This document shows, piece by piece, positions 1 through 9,710 of a stretch of 64,000 nt of DNA; the stretch's first letter is position 1; each line of letters opens with the position of its first letter. The notes beneath the pieces are model-generated. The model searched no databases, was not told where the DNA came from, and saw nothing but the letters and a program-made list of their open reading frames with translations. This stretch comes from Roseateles terrae. Lineage in GTDB: Bacteria > Pseudomonadota > Gammaproteobacteria > Burkholderiales > Burkholderiaceae_C. The stretch covers positions 186,001 to 250,000 of the forward strand of contig NZ_JACHXO010000008.1 of assembly GCF_014192155.1 (NCBI RefSeq), read 5' to 3'. A program made the translations under genes and the position numbers.

Positions 1-433
1 ACGTGATGCGCCAGGCCACCTGTCGCGGCGACATGCCATACGCCAGGCCCGCTTCCCGCTGCCCGGGCGGCACCGCCAGGAAAGCACCGCGGAAGGCCTC
101 GGTGAGGTAGGCGCCGAAGATGAAGCCGATGGTCAGCACGCCGGCCACAAATGGGTTGATGTCGATGTAGTCCTCATGGCCCAGTGCCATGGCGACGTTG
201 TTGACCAGCACCTGCCCGCCAAAGAAGATCAGCAGCATCAAAAGCAGATCGGGCACGCCGCGGATCAGCGTGGTGTAGACGGTGGCCACCGCTTTGGCGG
301 CGCGCCATCGCGACAGTTTGGCCAGCGCCCCCAGCAGGCCCAGCAGCATTGCCAGTGCCATCGAACTCAGCGCCACGGCCAGGGTCAGCAAGGAGCCTTC
401 CAGCAGGCTGGGCAGATACCCATGCAGATTCAT
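1..433 (-). CDS. polar amino acid ABC transporter permease (HisQ/HisM type), partial
   Basis: Inner-membrane permease of a polar amino acid importer. Reading leftwards from an ATG at 433, the frame stays open for 144 codons to the window edge, so the C-terminus is missing. The visible part starts MNLHGYLPSLLEGSLLTLAV and has the hydrophobic segments expected of the HisM family. The sequence AYLTEAFRGAFLAVPPGQ, followed by EAGLAYGMS, is the conserved cytoplasmic EAA-type loop that contacts the ATPase. The gene lies 91 bases downstream of a family 3 binding protein on the same strand, so the two form one operon, with a strong hairpin between them. The Shine-Dalgarno sequence is weak (AAGAGA). 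The basic amino acid class is likely from the partner protein, but the exact substrate is not certain. Confidence 0.9.
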   Translation of the reverse strand, partial: MNLHGYLPSLLEGSLLTLAVALSSMALAMLLGLLGALAKLSRWRAAKAVATVYTTLIRGVPDLLLMLLIFFGGQVLVNNVAMALGHEDYIDINPFVAGVLTIGFIFGAYLTEAFRGAFLAVPPGQREAGLAYGMSPRQVAWRIT

Positions 434-454
434 CAACGTCTCTTTGTCAGACCG

Positions 455-488
455 GGCCTGCCGCCCCTCACTGCGGAAGCGGCAGGCC
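455..488 (-). other. intercistronic hairpin between binding protein and permease genes
   Basis: GGCCTGCCGC (455-464) and GCGGCAGGCC (479-488) form a perfect 10-bp stem with a 14-nt loop. There is no U-tract. Its place just after the binding-protein stop suggests a 3' mRNA-stabilising or attenuating structure that keeps binding protein in excess over permease, as known for hisJ-hisQ and malE-malF. That role is inferred from position. Confidence 0.6.
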
Positions 489-524
489 ATGGAGGGTCCC
501 TTCAGCGAAGCGACCGCCCGGAAG

Positions 525-1319
525 TCACTTCACCGAAATGTCGTACTTGAAGTACTTGTCGTTCAGCTTCTTGAACTCGCCGTTGGACTTCAGGGCGGCG
601 ATGCCGTCGTTGAACTTCTTGGCCAGGGTCTTTTCGTCCTGCTTGCGCAGGCCGACACCGACGCCGACACCGAAGTACTTCGGATCGTTGTACTCGGGGC
701 CGACCATTTCATAGCCCTTGCCGGCCGGGGTCTGGATGAAGCCCATGTCGGTGGCGACCATGTCGGCCAGGGTCAGGTCCACACGGCCGGACTTCAGGTC
801 GAGGAACGCCTGGTCCTGAGTGGCGTAGCGAACGATGTCGCTCTGCTTGAAGGTGGCATCCACAAACTTCTCGTGGATGGTGGCGCGCTGCACGCCGATC
901 TTTTTGCCCTTCAGGCCGGCAGGCGAGAAGTCGAACTTGGTGCCTGCCTTGGCGGCGAAGCGGGCCGGCACGCTGTAGTAGGGGTTGGAGAAGGCGATGA
1001 CCTTCTTGCGCTCATCGGTGATGGACATCGACGCGATGATCGCGTCCACCTTGCGCGACTGCAGGGCGGGGATGAGGCCGTCGAAGTCCTGCTGCACCAG
1101 GGTGCATTCGGCCTTCATCTGGGCGCACAGGGCGTTGGCCAGGTCGATCTCGAAGCCCTTGAGCTTGCCGTCCGCGCCGACTTCGGAGAAGGGAGGGTAA
1201 GCCCCTTCCACGCCGATGCGGATCTTTTTCCACTCAGGCGCCTGGGCCTGGACACCGGCCGCAGCCAGCATGGCAGCCGCCACCAGGGTGGCGCGGGCAA
1301 TCAGAAAGCGACGTTGCAT
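525..1319 (-). CDS. periplasmic amino acid-binding protein (SBP family 3)
   Basis: 264-residue soluble receptor of the importer whose permease follows. Residues 1-26 are a Sec signal peptide ending in GVQAQA. The mature protein begins with the family 3 pattern RIGVEGAYPPFSEVGADGKL and the signature GFEIDLANALC near residues 55-65. ASMSITDERKKVIAFSNPYY is the usual ligand-cleft segment of lysine/arginine/ornithine-binding and histidine-binding proteins. Length is normal for HisJ/ArgT. The start has a good ribosome site (AAAGGAAA) about 6 nt upstream. A basic amino acid ligand is likely but not proven. Confidence 0.92.
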   Translation of the reverse strand: MQRRFLIARATLVAAAMLAAAGVQAQAPEWKKIRIGVEGAYPPFSEVGADGKLKGFEIDLANALCAQMKAECTLVQQDFDGLIPALQSRKVDAIIASMSITDERKKVIAFSNPYYSVPARFAAKAGTKFDFSPAGLKGKKIGVQRATIHEKFVDATFKQSDIVRYATQDQAFLDLKSGRVDLTLADMVATDMGFIQTPAGKGYEMVGPEYNDPKYFGVGVGVGLRKQDEKTLAKKFNDGIAALKSNGEFKKLNDKYFKYDISVK

Positions 1320-1387
1320 GAAGTTTCCTTTGTGGGGGATTCAGAAAGCCCGATGTTGCAATGCGGCATGACTCGCAACCATCAGGG

Positions 1388-2362
1388 TTATAGAGAGTGC
1401 AAAAACGTGTAGACCGGCCGGACGGTGGACAAAGGGTCCTCCTCCTGGGGGACATGGCCCAGCGCCGGGAACATTTCGAGCCGGCTGCCGGGGATCTGTT
1501 GCTGGAAGATGCGGGCCGCTTCCGGCGGGATGAGCTGGTCCCGGCCGCCCCACAGAATCAGCGTCGGGGCCTGGATGCGGGGGAGCAGGTCGGCAAAGCG
1601 GCCCGGTGTGCGCTGCGCCAGCCGCTGGGCCAGCGCTTCGCGGTTGCCCTCCCGCAACGTCAGCTCGAAATAACGGTCCACCAGCGAGGCGGTGACCTTG
1701 GACGGGTCGCCATACACGCTCTTGATGCTGCGCTCGACCAGCGGTCGGGGCAGGAAATTCCGCGCCAGGGCGCGGAGCAGAGCCGATTGAGGCACCCGAA
1801 AACCGGCGGGGACGGCGGTGCTGGCCACATCCAGATTGCCGGCGTCCACCAGGACCAGGGCGGCGACCTGCTCCGGATGCCGCGCCGCATAACCCCAGGC
1901 AATGCCGCCGCCCAGTGAATTGCCGCCCAGCACCACCCGCTGCAACTTCAGATGGGCGAGGAAACGCTGCAGAAATCGGTCATAGGCTTCGTCGCTGTAG
2001 TCGCCCTGCACGGAGGGACCGGTGAGGCCGAAGCCCGGCAGGTCGAGGGTGATGACCCGGCGCTCGGTCTTGAGTTCCGACACCCAGCCGGCCCAGGTGT
2101 GCAGGCTGGCGGCGGTGCCATGCAGCAGGACGATGGGGGCGGCGTCGTCCCGCGGACCTTCGTCACGCACATGCACCAGCTGCGTCCGACCATCGCCCAT
2201 CGGCAGTTCGATGAAGTCGGATGGCGCCTCCGCCCAGCGGCTCAGCAGGCTGTCCAGCGGACGGTCCGGGGCATGGAAGGCCATGGCCAGCAGCGCAGTG
2301 GCCAGGACCAGGAAGCCCAGCAGCTTCATCAGCCTGGCAAGCACGGTGGGACGTTCGCTCAT
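1388..2362 (-). CDS. membrane-anchored alpha/beta hydrolase
   Basis: 324 residues with an N-terminal membrane anchor (about residues 11-30) and then an alpha/beta-hydrolase fold. The oxyanion HG motif is at 81-82, the nucleophile elbow GGNSLGG places Ser149, the acid is probably Asp275 in LWGGRDQLIPPE, and the base is His303 in ALGHVPQEEDP. The triad and spacing are complete, so the enzyme should be active as an esterase or lipase. The substrate cannot be told from sequence. It ends 68 bases before the binding-protein gene on the same strand, while the trhO gene lies 16 bases upstream of its start, so it is probably co-transcribed with trhO. Confidence 0.85.
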   Translation of the reverse strand: MSERPTVLARLMKLLGFLVLATALLAMAFHAPDRPLDSLLSRWAEAPSDFIELPMGDGRTQLVHVRDEGPRDDAAPIVLLHGTAASLHTWAGWVSELKTERRVITLDLPGFGLTGPSVQGDYSDEAYDRFLQRFLAHLKLQRVVLGGNSLGGGIAWGYAARHPEQVAALVLVDAGNLDVASTAVPAGFRVPQSALLRALARNFLPRPLVERSIKSVYGDPSKVTASLVDRYFELTLREGNREALAQRLAQRTPGRFADLLPRIQAPTLILWGGRDQLIPPEAARIFQQQIPGSRLEMFPALGHVPQEEDPLSTVRPVYTFLHSL

Positions 2363-2378
2363 GCCGCTCAGTGGCCGC

Positions 2379-3155
2379 TCAATGGCGATCCAGCGCTTCG
2401 TTGTCGGGGGAGGGGGCCAGGCCCGGATCGACCGCCCGGCGCTCGTCGAAGACGAAGCAGTCGCCGTGGTAGTGGTCGCCGCCGACTTCCTCGAAGTACT
2501 TCAGGATGCCGCCTTCGAGCTGGTAGACGGGACCGCCCAGGCCCTGGTCGGCCAGGTAGAGCGCCGCTTTTTCGCAGCGGATGCCGCCGGTGCAATAGCT
2601 CACCACCGTCTTGCCTTCCAGCTCGGCCCGGTGGGCCCGGACCGCGTCCGGGAATTCGCTGAACTTGGTGATGCGCCAGTCGATGGCGCCATCGAAGGCG
2701 CCGACATCCACCTCGAAGGCGTTCCGGGTGTCCAGGGTGACCACCGGCCGGCCGTCATCGTCATGGCCCTGGTCCAGCCAGCGCTTGAGCGTGGCGGCAG
2801 GCAGGGCGGGGGCGCGGGGGCTGCGGTCCGGCCGGATGGTGGGGTGATTCATCCGGATGATCTCCGGCTTGACCTTCACCAGCAGCTTGCGGAAGGGGAC
2901 GGTGTCGCTCCAGCTCTCCTTGGGCGCGAGCGCCGCGAAGCGGGTGTCCGCGCGCAGGGCGTCCACCCAGGCATGCACGTCGGCGGCGGGACCGGCCAGG
3001 AAGAGGTTGATGCCTTCTTCGGCGATCAGCACGGTGCCCTTCAGGCCCAGCTGGCTGGCATGGGCATGCAGCTGGTCGCGCAGCGACTGGGGGTCGCTGA
3101 TGCCAACGAACAGGTAGCAGGAAATGTTGAGGATGGTCGGGCCGGAAGTGTTCAC
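2379..3155 (-). CDS. trhO: tRNA uridine(34) hydroxylase, rhodanese family
   Basis: TrhO (YceA family) catalyses oxygen-dependent hydroxylation of U34 in tRNA to 5-hydroxyuridine. The N-terminal ferredoxin-like part starts with [12 protein letters not shown], and the C-terminal rhodanese domain carries [13 protein letters not shown] with the active Cys188 and second Cys194 typical of the family. I chose a GTG start at 3155, which gives 258 residues and fits the family. The frame is open further upstream to 3248, but that adds 31 residues ([20 protein letters not shown] and others) unlike the family. It lies just upstream of the alpha/beta hydrolase gene on the same strand. Confidence 0.88.
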   Translation of the reverse strand: MNTSGPTILNISCYLFVGISDPQSLRDQLHAHASQLGLKGTVLIAEEGINLFLAGPAADVHAWVDALRADTRFAALAPKESWSDTVPFRKLLVKVKPEIIRMNHPTIRPDRSPRAPALPAATLKRWLDQGHDDDGRPVVTLDTRNAFEVDVGAFDGAIDWRITKFSEFPDAVRAHRAELEGKTVVSYCTGGIRCEKAALYLADQGLGGPVYQLEGGILKYFEEVGGDHYHGDCFVFDERRAVDPGLAPSPDNEALDRH

Positions 3156-3310
3156 GTCGGCAAACCGGGCGCAGGGCCCGTGGCTACGGTGCAAAACCGG
3201 CGATTGTAGGTGGTGGGCCAGGCCGGCCGGACGCAGCATTCCGTGCATGGGCGTCAGTCGCTGGGCGGGTCCGCAAGTTCGGTGCCGAGGGCGCTGTGCG
3301 CCCCCCGGCG

Positions 3311-4585
3311 TCAGCGGCTGGTCTCACGCGGCGGTTGGCGGTCCACCTTCACGTCGGTCGGCCGCACCCGCACCGGTGCACTGGCGGTGCAGATCTCGGT
3401 GTGCTCGGGGCTGTGGACAAACCAGCCACCGCGGTGGCGACGGGCATTGAGCAGGGCCTGCCAGGTGGGCGTGTCGGTGCGCATCACCTGAAGCTGGGGA
3501 CGCTGGTCGGCCGGCATCGCCGCGGCCAGGGTCACCCGGGTGATCGGCTGGCGCTGTTCGGCCTTTTCGTAGAACCCCAGACGGCCGGTGCCGCGGGGCA
3601 GGGCGGAGAGGTATTCCATGCCCTTGAGCACCCGGCCGACCACGGTGATGTTCAGGTCCAGCCCGCGCGGCGCGTGGCCGATGACGACGTACAGCTCGGC
3701 GCCGGTGCTGGAATCGACCTCGTTGCCGCGGCCGGCGCCGACGGTGGCGTAGCAGTGCGCCATCCAGGCGCGTCCGGTGGCCGGGTCGGCCGCGACCGGG
3801 AATCCGTCCACATGGCCGGCGCGCGGCGCCCAGCCGTCCGGATCCGGTAGCACGGTCAGGGGCAGGCCCTTGAGCGGCACATCGAATTCAGCCGGCAGGT
3901 GGGCGGTGGCACCGGCCGGGAAGGGACGGGCCTTGCCCTTGACGCCGGTCTCGTCGTCATCGGCGTCCGGGTCGCCCCACTGGGTCACATAGTTGTCCTG
4001 CACCCGCAGGATGGCCAGGCCATCCCAGTAACCGCCGCGGGCCAGCGCCCGGATGTTGTCCACATGGCGCGGCGCAAAGCGCGGTGCCAGTTCGATGTAG
4101 GCCTCGCCTTGCGGCAAGGTCATGATGAGGAGGTTGTCCGGGTCCACCTCGCGCCAGGCGGCGGCGGGCGAGGTGGCGATGATGTCGGCGGCGCTGGGCA
4201 GCGTGGCGGCCGAGGCAGCACTGGTGGGGGCTGCCGGCGCCGCCGGGGCCTTCGGGGATGTCGCGGCCTTCGCGGCCTTCGCGGACTTCGCAGCCTTCGC
4301 GGCTGTCGGGGCCGTTGCGGACTTCGCCGCTGTCGAGGCCGCCGGCGCTTCTGCCGCCATCACCGGCCCGACCAGACCCAGCACCACCAGGGCGCTGCAC
4401 AGCGAGCGCCAGGTCGACTTGGGCGCAGAGGCCGGGGCCGACGCCTGCGCCAGCACCTGGACGGACACCGGCGCTGTGGGCGACATGGATGCCGACAACA
4501 CCGGTATCGACGCCGATAGGGGCGCCGCCAAAGGCGCCTCCCGAGAGACAGACACGGCGGACGGCACAGCAGACAGGTCGGACAT
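3311..4585 (-). CDS. exported cyclophilin-type peptidyl-prolyl isomerase
   Basis: About 424 residues. A hydrophobic export segment ([19 protein letters not shown]) lies some 60 residues in. It is followed by an Ala/Lys-rich linker with repeated [14 protein letters not shown]-like units, then a cyclophilin domain: [40 protein letters not shown], then VTQWGDP, matching the usual VxNFxxL...FHRV...QGGDP order. It probably assists protein folding in the periplasm. The start is uncertain: the ATG at 4585 is used here, ATGs at 4609/4612 are possible, and a later internal Met would place the signal peptide nearer the N-terminus. Its frame stays open far upstream, antisense to dnaE, which is an artefact. 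Confidence 0.75.
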   Translation of the reverse strand: MSDLSAVPSAVSVSREAPLAAPLSASIPVLSASMSPTAPVSVQVLAQASAPASAPKSTWRSLCSALVVLGLVGPVMAAEAPAASTAAKSATAPTAAKAAKSAKAAKAATSPKAPAAPAAPTSAASAATLPSAADIIATSPAAAWREVDPDNLLIMTLPQGEAYIELAPRFAPRHVDNIRALARGGYWDGLAILRVQDNYVTQWGDPDADDDETGVKGKARPFPAGATAHLPAEFDVPLKGLPLTVLPDPDGWAPRAGHVDGFPVAADPATGRAWMAHCYATVGAGRGNEVDSSTGAELYVVIGHAPRGLDLNITVVGRVLKGMEYLSALPRGTGRLGFYEKAEQRQPITRVTLAAAMPADQRPQLQVMRTDTPTWQALLNARRHRGGWFVHSPEHTEICTASAPVRVRPTDVKVDRQPPRETSR

Positions 4586-4690
4586 CTTCCAGGCGCTCCA
4601 GGCAGGCATCATTGGGTGCGCAGAGCATAGCGCCCGGGAAGGGGATGCCAGACGCCCGAAGGGGTGGCCGTCCTCCCTACAATCCCGGAT

Positions 4691-7600
4691 ATGGCTTTTG
4701 TTCACCTCCGCATTCACACCGAGTTTTCCGTGGTCGACGGCACCCTGCGCGTCGACGATGCCGCCAAGGCTGCCGCCAAGGACGGGCAGGTGGCCCTGGG
4801 CCTGACCGATCTGGCCAACATGTTCGGCGGGGTGAAGTTCTACAACGCCTGCCGCAAGAAGGGCGTCAAGCCCATCCTGGGGGCCGAAGTCTGGCTGGAG
4901 GCGGACAGCCACGACAAGCCGCCCAGCCGGGTGCTGCTGCTGGTGCAGAACATCCAGGGTTACCTGAACCTGAGCGAACTGCTGTCCCGGGCCTGGATCC
5001 AGAACGTGCAGCGCAACCAGGCGCTGCTCAAGCTCGAATGGATGCAGGAGCTGAATGAAGGCTTGATCTGCCTGGGCGGCATGCAGTTCGGCCCGATCGG
5101 CCAGGCGCTGGTCGCCGGTGACGCCACCCGGGCGATGGACTGGGCCCGGCGGCTCGGCGCCATCTTCCCGAATCGTTTCTACATCGAGCTGCAGCGCGCC
5201 GGCCTGCCCGGCCAGGAAGCGCTGGTGCGCCAGCTGGTGCCGCTGGCGGCCAAGGCGGGCCTGCCGGTGGTGGCCACCCACCCGATCCAGTTCCTGGAAG
5301 AAGACGACTTCGAAGCCCATGAAGCGCGGGTCTGCGTGGCCGAAGGCGAGACGCTGGCCAATCCCAAGCGCATCAAGCGCTTCCTGCCCAGCCAGCACTT
5401 CAAGAAGCAGGCGGAGATGGAGGCGCTGTTCGCCGACATCCCCAGCGCCATCACCAACACGGTGGAAATCGCCCGGCGTTGCAGCCTGACCCTGGTGCTG
5501 GGCAAACCGCAGCTGCCCAACTTCCCCACGCCGATCCGTGACGACGGCACCCCGATGCCGATGGAGCAGTACTTCCGCCAGCTCTCTTACGAGGGCCTGG
5601 AAGACCGCCTGAATCTGCTGTTCCCGGATCCGGCGAAGCGGGAGGCGGTGCGTCCCCGCTACGTGGAGCGGCTGGAGTTCGAGCTCAACACCATCATCAA
5701 GATGGGCTTCCCCGGCTACTTCCTCATCGTGGGTGACTTCATCCGCTGGGCGAAGAACAACGGCTGCCCGGTGGGTCCGGGCCGGGGCTCCGGTGCCGGC
5801 TCGCTGGTGGCGTATGTGCTGCTGATCACCGACCTGGATCCGCTGCAATACAACCTGCTGTTCGAACGTTTCCTGAACCCGGAGCGGGTGTCGATGCCTG
5901 ACTTCGACATCGACTTCTGCCAGGGCAACCGCGACCGGGTGATCGAATATGTGAAGGACAAATACGGCCGTCCGGCGGTGAGCCAGATTGCCACCTTCGG
6001 CACGATGGCGGCCAAGGGCGCGCTGCGTGACATCGGCCGGGTGCTGGGCATGGGCTTCGGCCATGTCGATTCCATCGCCAAGCTGGTGCCCGCGCCTCCG
6101 GGCAAGACGGTGACGCTGGCCAAGCTGCCGCCGGACTTCGACCCGGACAAGGCCAAGATGGTCTATGCCCGGCATGAGTCGCCGGAGATCGAGGAACGCG
6201 AAAAGCAGGACGAGGAAGTGGCCGGCCTGCTGGAGATGGCCGCGCGGGTGGAGGGCACGGTGCGCTCCATTGGCATGCACGCCGGGGGCGTGCTGATCGC
6301 CCCGGGCAAGATCACCGACTTCTGCCCGCAATATCAGCAGCCGGGCTCCACCTCGGCGGTCAGCCAATACGACAAGGACGACGTCGAAGCCATCGGCCTG
6401 GTGAAGTTCGACTTTCTGGGTCTGGCCACGCTGACCATCCTGGAGCTGGCCAAGAACTTCATCGTCTCGCAGTATCCGGAACACAAGGACTTCGCCTTCG
6501 AGACGATTCCGCTGGACGACAAGAAGACCTACAAGCTCTTCTCCGACGGCCTGACCGAATCGGTGTTCCAGTTTGAATCCAGCGGCATGCAGCGCATGCT
6601 CAAGGACGCCAAGCCGTCCCGCCTGGAAGACCTGATCGCCCTGAACGCGCTCTACCGCCCGGGCCCGATGGACCTGATCCCCAGCTTCGTGGCCCGCAAG
6701 CACGGCAAGGAAGTGGTGGAGTATCCCCATCCGCTGGTGGAGCCGGTGCTGTCCGAGACCTACGGCATCATGGTCTACCAGGAACAGGTGATGCAGACGG
6801 CGCAGGTGCTGGGCGGCTACTCGCTCGGCGGCGCCGACATGCTGCGCCGGGCGATGGGCAAGAAGAAGGCCGAGGAAATGGCCATGCACCGCGACCTGTT
6901 CCGCAAGGGCGCCGCGGAAAAGGGCATCGACCAGAACAAGGCCGACGAAGTCTTCGACCTGATGGAGAAGTTTGCGGGCTACGGCTTCAACAAGTCGCAC
7001 GCGGCCGCTTACTCGCTGCTGGCCTATCACACCGGCTGGCTGAAGGTGCATTTCACGGCGGAGTTCTTCGCCGCGAACATGACCATCGAATCGGACGACA
7101 CCGACAAGCTCAAGGTCCTGATGAAGGACGCCAAGCTGTTCGGCATCGAGTTCGAGCCGCCCAACATCAACCTGGGCGTCGGCCGTTTCGAGCCGATGCC
7201 GCCCACTGCCGGCGTCGACAGCACCGACAAGCGCGGCGGCACGCCCCGCTCCCGCAAGATCAACTACAGCCTGGGCGCCGTCAAGGGCACCGGCGCCGGC
7301 GCGATCGAGGCCATTGTGCGGGCCCGTACCGAAGGCGGTCCGTTCAAGAGCTTCTTCGACTTCTGCGCCCGGGTGGACCGCAAGTCGGTCAACAAGCGGG
7401 TGGTGGAAGCGCTGATCAAGGCCGGTGCCTTTGACGCGCTGGAGCCGGACCGTGCGCGGCTGCTGGCCAGCGTGTCGCTGGGCTACACCTATGCGGACAA
7501 CCTGGCTCAGAACGTCAATCAGGGCGGCCTGTTCGACTTCGATGACACCCATGGCAGCTCCACCGCCGAACCCGAACTGGTGGACGTGCCGAGCTGGGGC

Positions 7601-8242
7601 ATCAAGGAACGGCTGAGCCTGGAGAAGACGGCCATCGGCTTCTACCTCTCCGGCCACCTGTTCGACGAGCATGAGCCGGAGCTGCGCAAGATGGTGCGGC
7701 GCCGCATCGTGGATCTGCAGGACAGCCGCGAGCCGGTGGTGGTGGCGGGCATCGTCAGCGACATGCGGGTGATCAACGGCCAGCGCGGCCGGGTGGGCAT
7801 CTTCAAGCTGGACGACAAGACCGATGCGATCGAGGCGGTCGCCAACGAAGAGATGCTCAACACCCACAAGGAACTGCTGACCGAGGATGAACTGGTCATC
7901 GCCGTGGGCAAGGTGCAGAACGACCGCTTTTCCGGCGGCCTGCGGATGAACATCCAGCAGGTCTACAGCCTGCCGGCGGCGCGCGCCAAGTTTGGCCGCT
8001 TCCTGCGCACGGCGCCCAATCTGCCAGCCGCCACCGTGCTGGAGCTGATCCGCAACTGGCCGGCCAAGCGGGTGGAAACCGAGCAGGGCGTCCTCAGCCA
8101 GGGCCTGGAGTTGCGCATCCCCATCCGCCGGGATGGTGCCGTGGCCGAACTGGGGCTGGGCGGCGCCGGCAAGTTCTGGCCGAGCGACGAGGCCTTGAAG
8201 AAGCTGGCGCCGGCCGAGATCGTGTACGACTCGGGCGGTTGA
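4691..8242 (+). CDS. dnaE: DNA polymerase III alpha subunit
   Basis: Replicative polymerase, 1183 residues, full length for DnaE1. The start MAFVHLRIHTEFSVVDG is the conserved N-terminus with the PHP domain, so I use the ATG at 4691 rather than the in-frame codon at 4664. GPGRGSGAGSLVAY and PDFDIDF (Asp404 and Asp406) are the palm-domain catalytic motifs, matching E. coli Asp401/Asp403. Finger and helix-hairpin-helix regions follow (FAGYGFNKSHAAAYSLLAY), then an OB-fold (VVVAGIVSDMRVINGQRG) and a C-terminal tau-binding region. The ribosome site is weak. A hairpin at 8249-8269 follows the stop. It is divergent from the cyclophilin gene across about 105 bases that probably hold both promoters. 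Confidence 0.98.
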   Translation: MAFVHLRIHTEFSVVDGTLRVDDAAKAAAKDGQVALGLTDLANMFGGVKFYNACRKKGVKPILGAEVWLEADSHDKPPSRVLLLVQNIQGYLNLSELLSRAWIQNVQRNQALLKLEWMQELNEGLICLGGMQFGPIGQALVAGDATRAMDWARRLGAIFPNRFYIELQRAGLPGQEALVRQLVPLAAKAGLPVVATHPIQFLEEDDFEAHEARVCVAEGETLANPKRIKRFLPSQHFKKQAEMEALFADIPSAITNTVEIARRCSLTLVLGKPQLPNFPTPIRDDGTPMPMEQYFRQLSYEGLEDRLNLLFPDPAKREAVRPRYVERLEFELNTIIKMGFPGYFLIVGDFIRWAKNNGCPVGPGRGSGAGSLVAYVLLITDLDPLQYNLLFERFLNPERVSMPDFDIDFCQGNRDRVIEYVKDKYGRPAVSQIATFGTMAAKGALRDIGRVLGMGFGHVDSIAKLVPAPPGKTVTLAKLPPDFDPDKAKMVYARHESPEIEEREKQDEEVAGLLEMAARVEGTVRSIGMHAGGVLIAPGKITDFCPQYQQPGSTSAVSQYDKDDVEAIGLVKFDFLGLATLTILELAKNFIVSQYPEHKDFAFETIPLDDKKTYKLFSDGLTESVFQFESSGMQRMLKDAKPSRLEDLIALNALYRPGPMDLIPSFVARKHGKEVVEYPHPLVEPVLSETYGIMVYQEQVMQTAQVLGGYSLGGADMLRRAMGKKKAEEMAMHRDLFRKGAAEKGIDQNKADEVFDLMEKFAGYGFNKSHAAAYSLLAYHTGWLKVHFTAEFFAANMTIESDDTDKLKVLMKDAKLFGIEFEPPNINLGVGRFEPMPPTAGVDSTDKRGGTPRSRKINYSLGAVKGTGAGAIEAIVRARTEGGPFKSFFDFCARVDRKSVNKRVVEALIKAGAFDALEPDRARLLASVSLGYTYADNLAQNVNQGGLFDFDDTHGSSTAEPELVDVPSWGIKERLSLEKTAIGFYLSGHLFDEHEPELRKMVRRRIVDLQDSREPVVVAGIVSDMRVINGQRGRVGIFKLDDKTDAIEAVANEEMLNTHKELLTEDELVIAVGKVQNDRFSGGLRMNIQQVYSLPAARAKFGRFLRTAPNLPAATVLELIRNWPAKRVETEQGVLSQGLELRIPIRRDGAVAELGLGGAGKFWPSDEALKKLAPAEIVYDSGG

Positions 8243-8248
8243 GGCCCC

Positions 8249-8269
8249 GGGGATCGGCTGTCGATCCCC
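8249..8269 (+). terminator. hairpin after dnaE
   Basis: GGGGATCG and CGATCCCC form a perfect 8-bp stem with a 5-nt loop, 7 bases after the dnaE stop. Only CATTT follows, so it is a weak intrinsic terminator or an mRNA 3'-end stabiliser. Confidence 0.45.
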
Positions 8270-8329
8270 CATTTGACGGATCAATTCCGCCGTTCAGTCT
8301 GGGTTGTCGAGCGTAAGCTTGATCCCATC

Positions 8330-9625
8330 ATGGACGCCCCCACCAAGACCGGCCTGATCCTCACCGGAGGCGGGGCGCGTGCGGCCTATCAGGTGGGCGT
8401 GCTGGCGGCGATTGCGCAGCTGCGGCGTGATGCCTGCGCCACCGAAGGCAGCCCGTTCCAGGTGATCGCCGGCACCTCGGCTGGCGCCATCAATGCCGCC
8501 ACGCTGGCCTGCCAGGCGGACGACTTCTGTTCCGCTGTCGATGGGCTGATGTACATCTGGCAGAACATCCATGTGGATCAGGTGTATGCGGCCGACTCGT
8601 TCGGCGTGATCCGCAGCGGCGCCCGCTGGCTCACGATGATGAGCCTGGGCTGGGCGTTGGCCCGCTGGCGGCGCACTCGCCCCCGCAGCCTGCTGGACAA
8701 CACGCCGCTGCGCGGCCTGCTCAGCCGCTGGATCCAGCTGGACCGGCTGGACCGCATGCTGGCGGAGGGCCATCTGGATGCGCTGGCGGTGACCGGCTCC
8801 AGCTACACCTCCGGCCATCACGTCACCTTCTATCAGACCCACGAGCCGCGCGCGCCCTGGGTGCGCAGCCAGCGGCTGGCGGTGCAGACGGAGCGGCTCA
8901 GCATCGAGCATCTGATGGCTTCATCGGCCATTCCGTTCATCTTTCCTGCCGAGCCGCTGGACCTGCACGGCCGCATGGAGTGGTTCGGGGATGGGTCGAT
9001 GCGCCAGACGGCGCCGATCTCGCCGGCGGTGCACCTGGGGGCGCACAAGGTGCTGATCATCGGCGCGGGGCGGATGCATGAGGCGGGCGGGGAAGGGCCG
9101 GCCAGCCCGACACCGTCCGGCCACCCGAGCCTGGCGCAGATTGCCGGGCATGCGCTGTCCAACATCTTTCTGGATGCGCTGGCGGTGGACATCGAGCGGA
9201 TGCAGCGCATCAACAAGACCCTGTCGCTGCTGCCGTCCGAGTCGCTGCGCAGCACGCCGCTGCGTCCGCTGGAGGCCCTGGTGATCGCGCCCAGCCGGCC
9301 CCTGGACAGCCTGGCCTCGGAGCATGTGGGGCATCTGCCGCCGCCGATCCGCGCCTTGCTGCGCAGTGTGGGCGTGTCCGGGGAAGGCGCCAGCGCGAGT
9401 GGATCGGCGCTGCTGAGTTATCTGCTGTTCGAGCCGGCCTACACGACCGAGCTGATCATGCTGGGCATGGCCGACACGCTGGCGCGGCGCAGTGACATCC
9501 AGCGCTTCTTCGGCTGGCCGGCGCAGGCGCCACAGATCGATCCGGCGTTGATGCGCAAGCGCGCGGGCGGCTTTGCGTTGCAGATGCCGCCGAATCCCCC
9601 GGGGCCACCGCGACTGGTGGCTTGA
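8330..9625 (+). CDS. patatin-like phospholipase
   Basis: 431 residues from the ATG at 8330. The patatin oxyanion loop GGGARAAYQ is at residues 13-21, the nucleophile elbow GTSAGA at 48-53 gives Ser50, and the catalytic Asp221 sits in WFGDGSMRQ. The Ser-Asp dyad is therefore complete, predicting lipid acyl hydrolase activity. No signal peptide is seen, so it is cytosolic or membrane-associated. A longer C-terminal region (about residues 290-431) has no motif I recognise. This layout is common in beta-proteobacterial housekeeping patatins. It follows dnaE by 87 bases and may be read through from it. Confidence 0.9.
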   Translation: MDAPTKTGLILTGGGARAAYQVGVLAAIAQLRRDACATEGSPFQVIAGTSAGAINAATLACQADDFCSAVDGLMYIWQNIHVDQVYAADSFGVIRSGARWLTMMSLGWALARWRRTRPRSLLDNTPLRGLLSRWIQLDRLDRMLAEGHLDALAVTGSSYTSGHHVTFYQTHEPRAPWVRSQRLAVQTERLSIEHLMASSAIPFIFPAEPLDLHGRMEWFGDGSMRQTAPISPAVHLGAHKVLIIGAGRMHEAGGEGPASPTPSGHPSLAQIAGHALSNIFLDALAVDIERMQRINKTLSLLPSESLRSTPLRPLEALVIAPSRPLDSLASEHVGHLPPPIRALLRSVGVSGEGASASGSALLSYLLFEPAYTTELIMLGMADTLARRSDIQRFFGWPAQAPQIDPALMRKRAGGFALQMPPNPPGPPRLVA

Positions 9626-9710
9626 TGCCGGGCGACCGCGAGGTTGGTGCCGGCTTTGGGGCCGCGCAACGGGTCTGGGGTCGGCACCGAGGCGTCCGGC
9701 GCCATCGCGT

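Noticed and set aside
4586-8284. A 1657-codon open frame on the minus strand running through the cyclophilin gene and antisense to all of dnaE
   Set aside because: The part over dnaE is rich in Arg, His, Gln and Leu and shows no family motif. It is the shadow expected opposite a GC-rich gene with strong third-position bias. Only the end at 3311-4585 is a real gene.
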